From positions 1,292,510 through 1,356,509 of the forward strand of contig JAKSZT010054569.1 of assembly GCA_026826555.1 (NCBI GenBank): a DNA stretch of 64,000 bases, written 5' to 3'. The position numbers were made by a program, and so were the translations under genes. This stretch comes from Tolypeutes matacus (Eukaryota > Chordata > Mammalia > Cingulata > Chlamyphoridae). The notes below the pieces were generated by a model. The model ran no database searches. It was not told the DNA's origin and worked only from the letters and a program-made list of their open reading frames with translations. Below are positions 11,061-21,022 of the stretch, piece by piece (within the stretch, counting starts at the first letter, position 1; every line of letters starts with the position of its first letter).

Positions 11061-11900
11061 AAACTTCACCCTTCCCTACCCTGTTGACTCAGAGCCCCAG
11101 AGGGCGATTCATCTTAGAGGAACAAAGGACACCTCTTACCTTATGGGGGGATGGGGGGTGGGTAAAGGCAAGTAAGTTTGGAGGGGCAGGGACAGGAAAA
11201 TGAAGGAGTTTGGTTGGGATCCTAGTTTCTCTATGAACTAGAATGCAAGATGCCAGGCTAAGACTGAAAAATAAAATGTGGGATGGGAGGTTTGAGGAGA
11301 AAGAGGGTGGTCTGAAGTAGCTGCTGTGGAGAATGGAAGCAAACTGACCATGAAAACAGGGCAGGCCGAGGCAGTCGAGCTGTGGGCCCAGCTGAGGCCA
11401 CAGAGCATGAACACACAGGGGCACCCATCAAACTGACGTGTGGTTTTCTCCAGAAGGGCTCAGCTGCCCAGTGGATAGATTACCCAGGATCAGGGTTAGG
11501 CAGACTGGGGTTGGAAGAGCCAAAGGCAGAGAAACTGAGGCACTGAGAGTAGTTAAAGGAGATGGACCAAGGGGTCCAGGCCTGATAGGGAAGACAGGAA
11601 CGGGCTGAAGGACGGGGCGAAGAAGTGGCTGGGGACCTCGTAGAGTGCGACTGTGAGGAAGTTGTGGCCAGGCTATGAGGTTTCTGAATTGAAGATTTCA
11701 GGGGTGGGAAGGTTCTGGATTATGACAAGGCCCAGTGGAGGTAGAGGCCTTTGACCCGTGGGGTGTGGAGAACAGAGAGATGTGGATGTTAGTTGGGTAG
11801 TGACTGAGATGGGGCGTTCTCAGGTAGGCTATGTAGTGGAGAAGCAGTCTGTGAGCCAGACGCCAAGGTTCTCAGTGAGGGCAGGAAAGTGACGGCTATG
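11061..11900. repeat. Degraded L2-like sequence, weak
   Basis: Purine-rich sequence containing GTAGCTGCTGTGGAGAATGG and CTGAGATGGGGCGTTCTCAGG resembles reversed L2 interior, but divergence is high and limits are uncertain. No exon recognised. Confidence 0.35.
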
Positions 11901-11904
11901 ATGA

Positions 11905-12075
11905 TGATGATAACATTTCTATGTGTCTGGCACTGCTCTAAGTGCTCTAAGGACTTAATCCTCACCACCATTCGGTGGGATCAGTACCGTTTCCCCCCAT
12001 TTTACAGATGGGGCACTGAGAGGTTAAGAAACTCTTAACAGGAACGGGGCCCAGTCCCTGCAGGCTGGCTCAAGA
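11905..12075 (-). repeat. MIR SINE, antisense
   Basis: TGTCTGGCACTGCTCTAAGTGC, GGACTTAATCCTCACCACC, CATTTTACAGATGGGGCACTGAG. Confidence 0.8.
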
Positions 12076-12475
12076 TTCCAGGCGCCAAAGCATTACGCAT
12101 CCTGCCTCTCAGAATAGGTCAGGGTGGAGTCTAAGGTGGGCCGGTGACTGATAAAAGAGGGACTGAGGCTGGGACACATGATGACAGCGCCTCAGCAGGG
12201 AAGGAGTGGTTTATAAGAGAGGGGACCAGTAGTGGTGACAGAACATTCCACGCGTTCTTAGGTTCGATCTGATGGGAATCATCTTTACTTGAGAGGCTTC
12301 AGAGCAGTGATGTCCCCAGGAGAAGAGCCGGATTTCCACCAGGATAGGAAGGTGGAAGGAACAGTGAAGAGGTGAATGTAGGGAAGCTTATGAAGAAGGA
12401 ACTTCCCCAGTGGAAAAATACACAAAGTAGGAAGCAATGGAAAGTTGGATCAGGAGAGAGAAAGCAAGAAGAAAA
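12076..12475. other. Intronic sequence, nothing firm
   Basis: Purine-rich, possibly old LINE-derived. No exon recognised. Confidence 0.35.
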
Positions 12476-12560
12476 TTACCCCCATTTTACAGATAGGGAC
12501 ATTAAAACTCAGAAAGGTTAAGTGTCCTGCCCAAAAGTATCCAACCAGTAAGTCAACAAT
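12476..12560 (-). repeat. MIR fragment, antisense
   Basis: CCCATTTTACAGATAGGGAC, AAAGGTTAAGTGTCCTGCCC, CCAACCAGTAAGTC. Confidence 0.7.
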
Positions 12561-13490
12561 AGAAAGGTGAATCTCCCAAGGTATTTCTCTGAAGGTGAAA
12601 AGTCCCAGTTCTGTAGGAACTCTAGGGAAGGTTTACTGATAAACCAAGAAAAAGGGACTGGATATATCCCTCCTATGAAAAATGTCAGCTATGAACACAC
12701 AAGGTGGAGGTAGGGAAGGAAAGGGCAGACTCGGGGGAAGGTAGAGCTCACCTAAGGCCCAATCACCTAACGCTGCCTTAAGTGATCCAGCAGACACCTT
12801 GACTAGGGCAAGCACTGATAGGGACATAAGATTAAAAACAAACAAAAACTCTTAAGAAGGAAAAGCTGAGAACTAGGGCTGATGGGAAAAGAGCCAGGAG
12901 CTTCTGGGGTGCGAGAGAGCCTGGCAAAGGCGTCAGTCTAGCGAATCATCAGTCCATCCGAGGAGTCAGGGAAAAGTAACCCTCCTGAAGGAGGAAAGAG
13001 GGGTCAAGGACCGAGTCTGTAAAAAAGGGAAGGTGAGACTGAAGTCGAGCTTGGCCGCTGCTCCCAAGAGCAAGTGGGACAAAATCCCTCGCGAATGAGA
13101 TGGCCACAGGTGGCTAAAATGTGCCCATGGGGACCAGGAAAAGGTAGTGGGAAGCACACCCCACGAAGCAATGCTCTCCTTTCCACGTGCCACACATATT
13201 GTCAACATCCCCCACAGCCCTTGGTGGTACAAGCAATGCAGTCAACTCCCCCATTAAACCCCAATGCTTCTTCCTATTAAAAAGCAGTAGCTGTCTTCAC
13301 TTCTCACCATAGTCATCCGAGCTACATTCCCCCCGACTGCCCCTGTCCACCCCCCTCCAATTCCAGAGCAGGGGAGTCCAGTGGCAGACAAGGAAGTAAC
13401 TACATGGGGGACCAAATGCTGGATCTGGGATTCAGGCATCAGGCCTGAATGGCGCAGATCACCGTTATGGTATCAGCACACAGCCTGGGA
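12561..13490. other. Intronic unique sequence
   Basis: No recognised repeat or exon. Confidence 0.4.
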
Positions 13491-13494
13491 GTTC

Positions 13495-13680
13495 AAGAAG
13501 CAGTGATAGCTCAATCAGTGGGGCTCCCGTTTGCCATATGGGAGGCCCCGGGTTCGGTTCCCGGGGCCTCCTGGTGAGGGCGGGCCCGCCCGCGCGGCGT
13601 GGTTGGCTGACCCAGCGAGCACGGGCAGCAAGGGGGGGATAAATGAATAAATAAATAAAATCTTAAAGAAGCAGTGATAG
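13495..13680 (+). mobile_element. Young DAS-type SINE with perfect TSD
   Basis: The tRNA-like head GATAGCTCAATCAGTGGGG..., box-B-like GGGTTCGGTTCCCGGGG and a CpG-rich body (GGCGGGCCCGCCCGCGCGGC) precede an AATAAATAAATAAA tail. It is flanked by identical 15-bp copies AAGAAGCAGTGATAG at 13495-13509 and 13666-13680. Undecayed CpGs and the perfect duplication indicate a recent insertion. Confidence 0.9.
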
Positions 13681-13689
13681 GACCCAAGT

Positions 13690-14785
13690 TCAAAATAACG
13701 CCCCCCCCGCACGCTTTTTTTTACTCCATAACCCCCCCACACCTCAATTCACCTTTAAAAAAATAAAAAAAAAAACACCTTCCTTTGAAGCAGCATAAAA
13801 AAAGAAGGGAGGGGAGGGATTTGAAGGAGAAAAAACAGGAGACAAAAAAATCGTTATAATTTTGTTCCAGGAACTAGAGCAATTTGGAATTTCACGCCCT
13901 TCAGAAGCCGAATGGCATCTGATGTACTTCGTTTCTAATGCCAAAGGACTTTCGAAAGCACTGAAGTAGGTGAGAGGGGACTCTGGCAACCACCTTCACC
14001 GCCATCACCACCACCTCAGCAACGTTCCTCGAGTCCGCCTGCATTGCTGAGACCCAGAGAAAACTCCAGAGTTACGGAATGCAGAGCTGCCCTGGCCCAC
14101 CTGCCTGGCCACCAAAGGGTGCCCGTATAGTCAACTCGAGGATTCCAACTTGCTTATCAGTCACCCACTCCTGGTGAGTGGTTCCCTCATTCCCTCTGAA
14201 CCCAGGCAGGGAAGGAGGGCTTGTCCTAGGAGAGTTAAAGGGGCTTCCCGGACAGACAAAGCAAAAGAAAGGGCTGTGGAAGGGTCAGCGGAAGTTCCCC
14301 CACTTCCAATCTTTCCTGTTTCCTTTTGCCCCTGCTTTCGCCACAGCAGGACTCAGCACGGGCTACAAGCGGTGTGCCTAATCTGGTTGGAATTTCCTCC
14401 TCCACCCACCTGGCATTCTCCCCACACTCTCCAACACTCCCGACCAGGGGTTCTCACAATCACCCAAGTGTCGATCTAGGCTATCACCATGCCACTCTGG
14501 AGCACCAGGAAGGGTGGAAAACCTGCTGCAAAGCCCCAGCTGGAAAGGAGCAAGTCGTGGCTACTGGGTGGCGAAAGCCCTGCGAAGAACTCACGCTCCC
14601 TCCCTTGGTACACGCTGGGGTGCTCCAAACTGGCACCACCAGCGCGGGCTCCAAACAGCAGCCAAAGGTCCCAGGAGCCTGGCCCTGTGTGGATTAATGA
14701 GCACGGTGGGACTAAGTGAAAGACGAAGACCCGGGATGGGGCAGCAAAGTTGCCAGAGGTCTTCCAAATAATCATTTAGTAACTA
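13690..14785. other. Intronic unique sequence with low-complexity tracts
   Basis: Poly-C, poly-T and poly-A tracts at 13700-13800, then unique sequence. Open frames on both strands at 14.15-14.78 kb have no recognisable domain. Confidence 0.4.
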
Positions 14786-14789
14786 CTGG

Positions 14790-15000
14790 GGTTGGCATTT
14801 CGCCTACCTTTTTGACCATAACCCCCAGTAAGCAGGGCATTTTACACTGCGACCCAGGAAACACACATACGTAAAACCCTAAGACACCTCTCCGTATTGC
14901 AGGTCACGCCATCCCAAGTTTTGTACTCTCACCAATCTGTCTTTTTAAAATGCCAATCCCACTACGGGTCATGATCTACAGTTTGAAAATCAGACATCAA
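14790..15000 (-). repeat. hAT-like DNA transposon fragment
   Basis: TTTTTGACCATAACCCCCAG, CATTTTACACTGCGACCCAGG and GGGTCATGATCTACAGTTTG resemble a mammalian hAT-Charlie family. Its ends are not resolved. Confidence 0.45.
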
Positions 15001-15252
15001 GTTCACACTGGGGAAGGAACCCCATGGAACAGCGTATTTAACATGATAATTTTAAGCATTTGCAAGGCTGTTTTTCTGCACTTATGACCGACTACAAAAC
15101 CAGGCAACTCGCCAGGCTCAGTATCCAAAGTGCCCCGTGCGAGTCTCCACTGTCCTTACTACCTAGGAGAGAAAAATGGGAAAAAGCAGGTGGACTCAAC
15201 ACTCTCACTTAATATCACAAGATCAAAGTTCAATTTGTGTGCCTTTCAAAAT

Positions 15253-15468
15253 CCAAGTAATATGGGAGTGGCTGTAGATCAAGTGGTTGAGCGCCTGCTT
15301 CCCCTATACAAGGTCCCAGGTTTGATCCCCCGGGACCTTCTAAAAGCAAAACAAAGTCTCACTGGGGAGTGGATGTAGCTCAGTGGTTGAGCACCTGCTT
15401 CCCACATAGGAGATCCTGGGTTCAATCCTCGGTAACTCCTTTTAAAAAAAAAAAAAACCCAAGTAATA
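15253..15468 (+). mobile_element. Two tandem DAS-type SINE monomers, one insertion
   Basis: Two tRNA-like units follow each other: GTGGCTGTAGATCAAGTGGT ... CCAGGTTTGATCCCCCGGG, and GTGGATGTAGCTCAGTGGTT ... CTGGGTTCAATCCTCGG, with a terminal poly-A. A single duplication CCAAGTAATA flanks the pair (15253-15262 and 15459-15468), so they were inserted as one dimeric unit. Confidence 0.85.
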
Positions 15469-15629
15469 GTTTTCTATGGTAATAAGTATTTTGAAACTTC
15501 AAATAATATAAAAGAGTACAATGGGTGTTTTGTTTTTGTTGTTGATGATCAAAAGGAGACACAGGCCTATGTACTTTATGCATGATTTTTCTGTAAATCT
15601 GCAACTTCTCTAATAAAAAAAGGGAGGGG
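15469..15629 (+). repeat. L1 3'-terminal fragment
   Basis: CTTTATGCATGATTTTTCTG and TAAATCTGCAACTTCTCTAATAAAAAAA match the tail of the L1s at 700-800 and 56.45-56.50 kb. Confidence 0.65.
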
Positions 15630-15807
15630 ACACGGGGGGATGCTGCTGCCACCCCCTCCCTACTTCACAACCCCCTGCCTGAACCAGCCCAGTGGCCCCA
15701 ATGCCAGGTTATGGCAAGCTATGCAGAAACCCACCATGGGCTGCCCACATCCAAGCCAACCCTGAAGTTCCTCAAGTGCAAATAAAAAGGGTGCCTACCT
15801 CAAAAAA
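15630..15807 (+). pseudogene. Truncated processed retrocopy (3' UTR only), parent unknown
   Basis: A C-rich, non-repeat insert with a polyadenylation signal AATAAA at 15781-15786, 15 nt before an A13 tail (15802-15814). It is flanked by 15-bp direct repeats AAAAAAAGGGAGGGG at 15615-15629 and 15808-15822, the second starting inside the tail. This is the structure of an L1-mediated, 5'-truncated mRNA copy. I do not recognise the source transcript. Confidence 0.55.
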
Positions 15808-15889
15808 AAAAAAAGGGAGGGGGGAGATGGGTTAAAAATGTTGAGAAATACTGAACCGGTGTACAGCCCAATTTTAGGAATTTTAGGAG

Positions 15890-15985
15890 AAGCAAAACTA
15901 AGGGACAGAAAAGTACCTAAGGCATGAAGCAAGCGAGGGGCAGAGCTTGAAATCAAACCCAGGTCTCCTGACTCAATTACTCACA
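15890..15985 (-). repeat. MIR fragment, antisense
   Basis: GCAGAGCTTGAAATCAAACCCAGGTCTCCTGACTC is reversed MIR 5' text. Confidence 0.6.
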
Positions 15986-17869
15986 GTCTCCATGATCCGA
16001 AATATTTAAGAGGAAGGGGAAACCCAGGCAGGGGCTCCCAAAGCAAACTATTTCCATGACTGAAGCATGGATGTGTCCCTGATGTCTCACTCTGGGCACA
16101 GACAACTTTGCTGCTATTGGCAGACCTTGGCAGTCCGCTGAAGCCTGCCTGCGACGTGGGGTCACACCACTGAACTCACTCTGTGCCTTCTAACTCAGCT
16201 GAAAAAGGAATATAATCCTCGATACCCTTCCAGGGGAAAAAAAAATGAGAAAGCCAAACTTGCATGCTGAAGTTCAGAAGAACCCCAGAAGGCCCTTATT
16301 TGGGATCAGGGTTAAAATTCCAGAACCGAGAAGACCTCACTGATGAGGTCTAACCAAAGCCTTCAATTTACAGTCCATCCCCAAGTGGTAAGGGACTTGC
16401 TTAGGACGGCCAGATCAGCTCCTGCTACCACACACCACATTAATCTGTCCAGAGCTGAAAGCTGCTACAGAAAGTAATACTAAGTATACAGGTGACATGT
16501 GCATCACAACACACCAGTGTCTACAGGACAGGGAGGAAACGAAACAGATCACAATTTAAACATGCAAGACAAATGCTTCTTTAGAGTATCAAAGGGAACT
16601 CCAAAGGCATGACTAATGATTTTTAACCTAAAAATAAGCTAAAATGATGCTCTGAAGCAGACTCATGGCAAAGAAGCCAAGGGCTTCAGGGGGAACTAAG
16701 GTTCCTGGATGGAACTTTCAACTCCACCACACCGGTGGGTCTGGAGCCTGCTCACAGCTTTCCCCAGACTCTTGTCCAGAACACTTGACACAAGAGCTTC
16801 AATATGAGGAATTGTATTACATCTGAAGGATTCTTTCCTACACAAATGCCACCTGGCATCTGTCCAAGGTCTTTCCAGGAGGAGCTTTAAAAACTTAAAG
16901 AGACAAGATCTCCTCCATCCCCTTGGTAACCCTGGCAGGCAAGGACAATTCCTCCAATTCCCCTGTGGGACATTAGAGGGATGGAAAGGGTAATGGCTCA
17001 AGCACAGCAGCCCAGGAAAGACTCAGGCCTCGCCTTACTGGGAAAGGTCATTCGTTTTCTCACTGGACTTGTACCTGTCCAGCCATCGACTGCCAGCCCT
17101 GGGAGGGCTGCCCAGAGCGGGGAAAACCCTCCCACTTACGATATTCAGGCCTTGCTGCCTGCTCACTTGGGAGCCAGCATCAGCCATAAGATACAGCTGG
17201 TGGGGGGGGGGTGCCTGTGAGCACTGACTTGCCAAGCCCTCCCCGACCCCCAACTTCCCCACAGCCCACTTGGGCGGGAGTCTGAGGATAGAGAAGTAGC
17301 AGCCTGGGCAAGCTCATCAGTCCACCTCTGTGCCTGTTCCTTCCTCTAAGCCCCCCCACCACCCCGAGTGTGAATTAGAGGAGCTTTGCCTGGAAAGTGC
17401 AACGTGCAGCAGTCAATGCTCGTATTACGTCCTGCACTACTCCACCTGGCCATTCAGCTCTGAACAGGCTGACAGAGGGAAGCTCTGGGTCTGACAGGGA
17501 AAACCCGCCTGCCAAGGCTGCCTCCTCACAGAAGAGTATTTAAAACTACCGGGGTGTGTCTGTGTGTGACCCAAACGGTTTTATCCGACAAACCGAGGGC
17601 CTACTATTCCCCCCGAATTAAGGGCTGGGAAGCACAAGCTCTCCCTCCCTGTCGCCTCCCCGCAGGCAAAATGAGAAGGCGAATGTCACTGCAAGTCTCA
17701 CTGCCTCCCAGCCGCTCTGCTGCCCAAAGTCCTCTGAGGTGCAGCAGCCTTGAGAGAAGGGGAACGCACACAAGGCGTGGCTTAACCTGTACCCCCCCCC
17801 CAAGAGAGCGGTCCAGAGCCCGGAGAACCCCTGCCACTCCCACCCTCCCCTTTTCCCCGCGCAAAAAAG
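15986..17869. other. Intronic unique sequence before the CpG island
   Basis: A weak MIR-like stretch lies near 16.32-16.45 kb. The rest is unrecognised. A 101-codon minus-strand frame at 16696-17001 has no recognisable domain or splice context. Poly-G of 10 at 17203-17212. Confidence 0.4.
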
Positions 17870-18502
17870 AACCACCCGAGAGCAGAAGCAAACGAGCAGG
17901 GCCCGAGGGCGCGTGGCCGGCTGGGGCCACGTTTCTCGCAGCCCAGCGCGGTTCCCGCTTCCCTTCCGCAAGCGCCCTGGAAACGCCGCACGTGTGGGCA
18001 CACTCCGCCACCCCCGCCACCCCCGCCACCCCCTCCACCCCCCGCAGGCCTGCGGGCGCCTCTCGCCGCGCAGTCCCCGGCCCCCCAAACCCCGCGGAGG
18101 CGGGGGATGGTGAAACTGCACAAAGCTGCACCGATCCCCGCCGCGACGACCGAGGCCAGCGGCGCTCGCCCAGCCTCCTCTCCGGCCGCCACCAGCCCCG
18201 GCCAGCCGAGGGAGCCGGGTGGCTGCGGCACCCACCACGCCGCGGGCCCTGGGGGCGCCCCTACCGCCCGAGCGCGCGGCGGAAGGAGCGGAGCGGCGCC
18301 CAGGCTGCGCGCGCCAGCTCCCGCAGAGACCCCCCCCGGCCCGCCCCTCCCCGGGAGGGAGGGCCCAGCGCCCGCGGCGCCCCGTGCCCCGCGCCCCGCA
18401 CCGCCGGGCGCAACGCGTGCTCTCCCCGCGCTGCCCCAGCGCCGTGGGGCGCGGGCTGCAAATGCGCGCGCCGTTGCTCTCGCTCGCCCGGGTCTCCCCG
18501 CG

Positions 18503-18508
18503 CCTCAC
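18503..18508 (-). other. SLC25A37: Splice donor of SLC25A37 intron 1
   Basis: On the minus strand the exon ends ...GTGAAG and continues GTGAGG, a good 5' splice site. The carrier family is expected to continue with TRMQ in exon 2, so translation through the donor (VR...) departs from the protein exactly at this point. Confidence 0.92.
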
Positions 18509-18721
18509 CTTCACGGAGTCTACCGGGTACATGACCGAGTGCTCCAGGATCCCGGCCATCGCTCCCGCTGTCATGTGGGTGGATAAGGAGGCGCTGGTCG
18601 GCAGGTTCTCATAGTCCTCCGACACGGCGTCCTTGCTGCAGCCGCCGCCGCCATCTCGAGCGTCCCCATCCATCCCCCGGCCCGCAGCCTGGCTCCCTGC
18701 GCCGCCGCGGCGGAGCTCCAT
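18509..18721 (-). CDS. SLC25A37: SLC25A37 (mitoferrin-1) coding exon 1, partial gene
   Basis: This is the first coding exon of mitoferrin-1, the inner-mitochondrial-membrane carrier that imports iron for haem and Fe-S synthesis in erythroid cells. The minus strand encodes 71 residues: MELRRG at the start, an acidic/glycine stretch [11 protein letters not shown], then [29 protein letters not shown] (start of transmembrane helix 1) and PVDSVK, which fits the mitochondrial-carrier signature Px[DE]xx[KR]. From memory this matches the human protein N-terminus with few substitutions and one extra residue near position 28. The start is the ATG at 18721. The open frame continues upstream to 18790, but that codon is GTG and no upstream in-frame ATG exists. 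A second in-frame Met (M17) lies at 18673. The exon ends in phase 0 on AAG at 18509, followed by GTGAGG. Mitoferrin-2 (SLC25A28) is the main alternative, but the N-terminus fits mitoferrin-1. Exons 2-4 are outside the window. Confidence 0.96.
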
Positions 18722-18960
18722 CCGCCAGCTCCGCGGGGACCCGGAGGCTGCAGGAGGTGGGCAGGGAGGGGGAGGGGGGGAAAACTTCACTTCTTAAAGT
18801 GGGAACCACCTCCCCGGTGCTGCGGCGCCTGACGCCATGGCGGGCCGGGGTGGAGCGGAGGGCCAGGAGACACCAATCACTGGAAAAGAAGAGGCCAGCC
18901 GCGGCCGCGCCATTGGTGTGCGGGACAGCGGGGACCCACCTCCCTGTGTGACGTCAGCTG
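18722..18960 (-). promoter_or_regulatory. SLC25A37: SLC25A37 5' UTR and core promoter
   Basis: This is GC-rich, TATA-less sequence directly upstream of the start codon. Going upstream it holds a CCAAT box at 18873-18877 (reads ATTGG on the gene strand), a second at 18912-18916 (reads CCAAT on the gene strand), and a perfect palindromic cAMP-response element TGACGTCA at 18949-18956, about 230 bp from the ATG. The two CCAAT cores are 39 bp apart and in opposite orientation, as NF-Y sites often are. The start-site position cannot be fixed from sequence. I place it within about 18.79-18.90 kb. Confidence 0.7.
18949..18956. promoter_or_regulatory. Palindromic cAMP-response element
   Basis: Exact TGACGTCA, the full CREB/ATF palindrome, at the upstream edge of the CpG island. 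This is a motif match only. Confidence 0.55.
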
Positions 18961-19375
18961 TCCAGTGCAAATTTCCAAGCAACCGGATGGGGGCGAGAGG
19001 AGACGTTGGGGTGTCCCGGGAAGTTGTACTACCTCGAGGGTGGTGCTGCCCCGCAAGGGGCGGGATGGCCATACTTGGGGACAGTCGGCCGGGCCCCCGT
19101 GGGGGGACATGCCTAGAGCTGGAGGGAGGTCAGGAAGAGCGGCGTGGAAAAGCCGCCCCCAGAGCCAGTGGTTTTGCAAATAGTATTGCTCAGCAAGCTT
19201 GGCATTCCTAAGGTCTGCAGGGAGGGAAGTGGCTGATGTCGTTATGGAGCGGTTATGGTGGTTGAGGTGGGGGCCGGTGGAGGGGGGTTCTAGAATTGAG
19301 GACTCACTGCACGATATCACTTGAGCACCTTCTTTGGTGCAGCACGAAGGGTCCTTGCCGCGTAGGAGCAAGGTT

Positions 19376-19735
19376 AAAAGTCTAGGCCTTTCTCTTACTC
19401 TCCCTTGTTAACCTATGGTTGGTGGCAAGGCCCCAGGAAGTGTAAGTCCATTGAGGGTGGTGGGCCACACGTGTGGGAGATGTTTGTGTGGGATGTGGTG
19501 GGAGGTGTGGGAGGTGGGGAACATGGGAATCCCGGTGGGTCCCGTGTAATATTTTAGGTAATCTAAGTACCTCTTAAAATGTATTTATATATATATAAAT
19601 AACATTTTTGTAAGCAAATGCACATATATGCATATATATTTATATATCATTTTACAAATATTAGTATGTATTGTGAAAATTTTGATTTTTACCCACAATA
19701 AAAAAATAAACTAAAAAAAAAAAAAAGTCTAGGCC
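19376..19735 (+). mobile_element. 5'-truncated L1 3' end with perfect TSD
   Basis: About 334 bp ending in poly-A lies between identical 13-bp copies AAAAGTCTAGGCC (19376-19388 and 19723-19735). The interior GGGAATCCC ... GTAATCTAAGTACCTCTTAAA matches the 3' end of the L1 at 39.1-39.3 kb, followed by roughly 140 bp of AT-rich sequence not seen in that copy. Confidence 0.75.
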
Positions 19736-20640
19736 GTGTTTAGGGGAGAACACCCATTTATTTGAAATATGTTTCAGGGACAACACATAGGGTTACATTT
19801 GTTACTCCTCCTGTTCTCACAAAGTGGCTAAATCCACCCCACCCTGGACGGACCAAGACAGGAAGTTGAACCAGGATGGAGCCCTTAGGTGATGTTACCT
19901 CCAGTGAAGTTCCTTTAGGGTTGACATGCTTGGGTGAATTTTAGAGGCCTCATCTCACAGCAAGATTGGGAGGTGGTTGAGAGTAAAATCTTGCAGCACT
20001 GGGTCTCCTAGACTTGAAGTCATCCCAAGCTGGCTTCTTAAAGTATAACCCAGCCTTCTTTATTTTACTTAAATAATACTGTCTTGCTCCATTTAAAGGA
20101 GGAAGAAGGAATCAAAAAGTAGGGGAGTGACCAGTCTGCTTAATATGGAGATGGAAGTCTGGGTGAAAGGATGGGAACTGTCTATCTAAACATGTTAAGA
20201 CTTGACTCATGTGATCAGCTTCTACCACACCAGGAGGCTTCTGATCAGAAAAGCTGGGCCTTGAGATATGAAAGGGCAGAGGAGGCACCAAAGATACCCT
20301 TGGCCCTCCCTCTGGCCCCAAGGTTCCCGTCATAGCATCCCAGGCAGCTCTTAGGGATTTGAGCTACAGTGACATGGACATTGTTCATAGAGGCCTCCAG
20401 AGGAGGCCTAAGGCACCATTTCCCTACTAAGGGAAGCTGTCAAAAGTGGCTCTCAAGATGAATGGTAGGTGCCTCTTATCAGGAGACAAGCACTTTGCTT
20501 ACTGATTGCTGGAGGAAAAGGTCCCTGTTGTTGTAAAAGTTGAAAGTTGATTTTTAAGAAACTTTAATCAAAAGCTGTTGGTACTCATTCAAAAGTTTAT
20601 TCCCTTTAAACAGTACATTGCCCCACTTCTGGGAAAGTGC
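19736..20640. other. Upstream flank, unique sequence
   Basis: About 0.9-1.8 kb upstream of the SLC25A37 promoter. No exon or classified repeat recognised. Confidence 0.4.
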
Positions 20641-20955
20641 CATAAAAGCTGGAATATGTATGAAGCTCTTCAAAGCATTATTTATGGTAGTGAATAACTG
20701 GAAACTAGAGGGGAATGATTAAGTTTTGACACAGGTACCTATTAAAAATTATGCTATTGTGTAGCAAGATAGGATATAATGTTAGGTTTAAAAAAAGCAA
20801 AAATTCTGTAAACATTACATTCAAAATATGTACACAAAATGAATAAAATGGTAACTAGGATTAGAGGTAAAATACTTTCACTATTTTTCAGACTTTAAGT
20901 AATACTCATCATGTAAAATTTTAAAAATAAAAAGATATCTGGGATACTTTTAGGA
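20640..20955 (+). repeat. Old L1 3'-end fragment
   Basis: ATTTATGGTAGTGAATAACTGG and GGAATGATTAAGTTTTGACAC, then ATTATGCTATTGTGTAGCAAG, resemble a diverged L1M 3' region. Confidence 0.5.
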
Positions 20956-20961
20956 GATTAT

Positions 20962-21022
20962 ATGTGTGTGTGTATATATATATACATGCATATACATGCA
21001 CATATCACACACACAGATATCT
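20962..21022. repeat. (TG)n/(TA)n microsatellite cluster
   Basis: TG, TA, ATGCATAC and CA tracts in immediate succession. Confidence 0.8.

Larger units (their letters stand above)
1..18502 (-). other. SLC25A37: SLC25A37 intron 1 (5' portion, incomplete)
   Basis: Everything left of the exon 1 donor lies in the first intron. None of the minus-strand frames shows the expected exon 2-4 residues (the rest of helix 1, the second and third carrier signatures). A first intron of at least 18.5 kb agrees with the long intron 1 known for this gene in other mammals. The intron carries the repeats listed separately and long unique stretches. Confidence 0.85.
17870..18960. promoter_or_regulatory. CpG island over SLC25A37 exon 1
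   Basis: About 1.1 kb of very high G+C sequence with dense CpG (for example runs of GCGCG, CCGCC and CGGCGC), in sharp contrast to the flanks. It spans the start of intron 1, exon 1, the 5' UTR and the promoter. Long open frames on both strands here are by-products of GC richness. A small 9-bp tandem repeat (unit CCACCCCCG, about 5 imperfect copies) lies at 18006-18046. Confidence 0.85.

Noticed and set aside
15253..15468. tRNA genes (A/B-box-like sequences here and in every SINE)
   Set aside because: They are SINE heads with poly-A or AATAAA tails and target duplications. The arms do not fold as complete tRNAs.
17618..18503. Continuation of the minus-strand frame beyond exon 1 (390 codons in all)
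   Set aside because: It runs through the GT donor into intron. Similarity to mitoferrin stops exactly at PVDSVK. The frame is open only because of GC content.
17554..18534. 326-codon open frame on the plus strand across the CpG island
   Set aside because: GC-rich sequence lacks stop codons by composition. The product is low-complexity Pro/Arg/Ala, antisense to SLC25A37 exon 1 and its intron, with no domain.
18722..18790. N-terminal extension of mitoferrin starting at 18790
   Set aside because: The codon there is GTG, not ATG, and the extension (FSPPPPP...) is translated 5' UTR. The conserved start MELR is at 18721.
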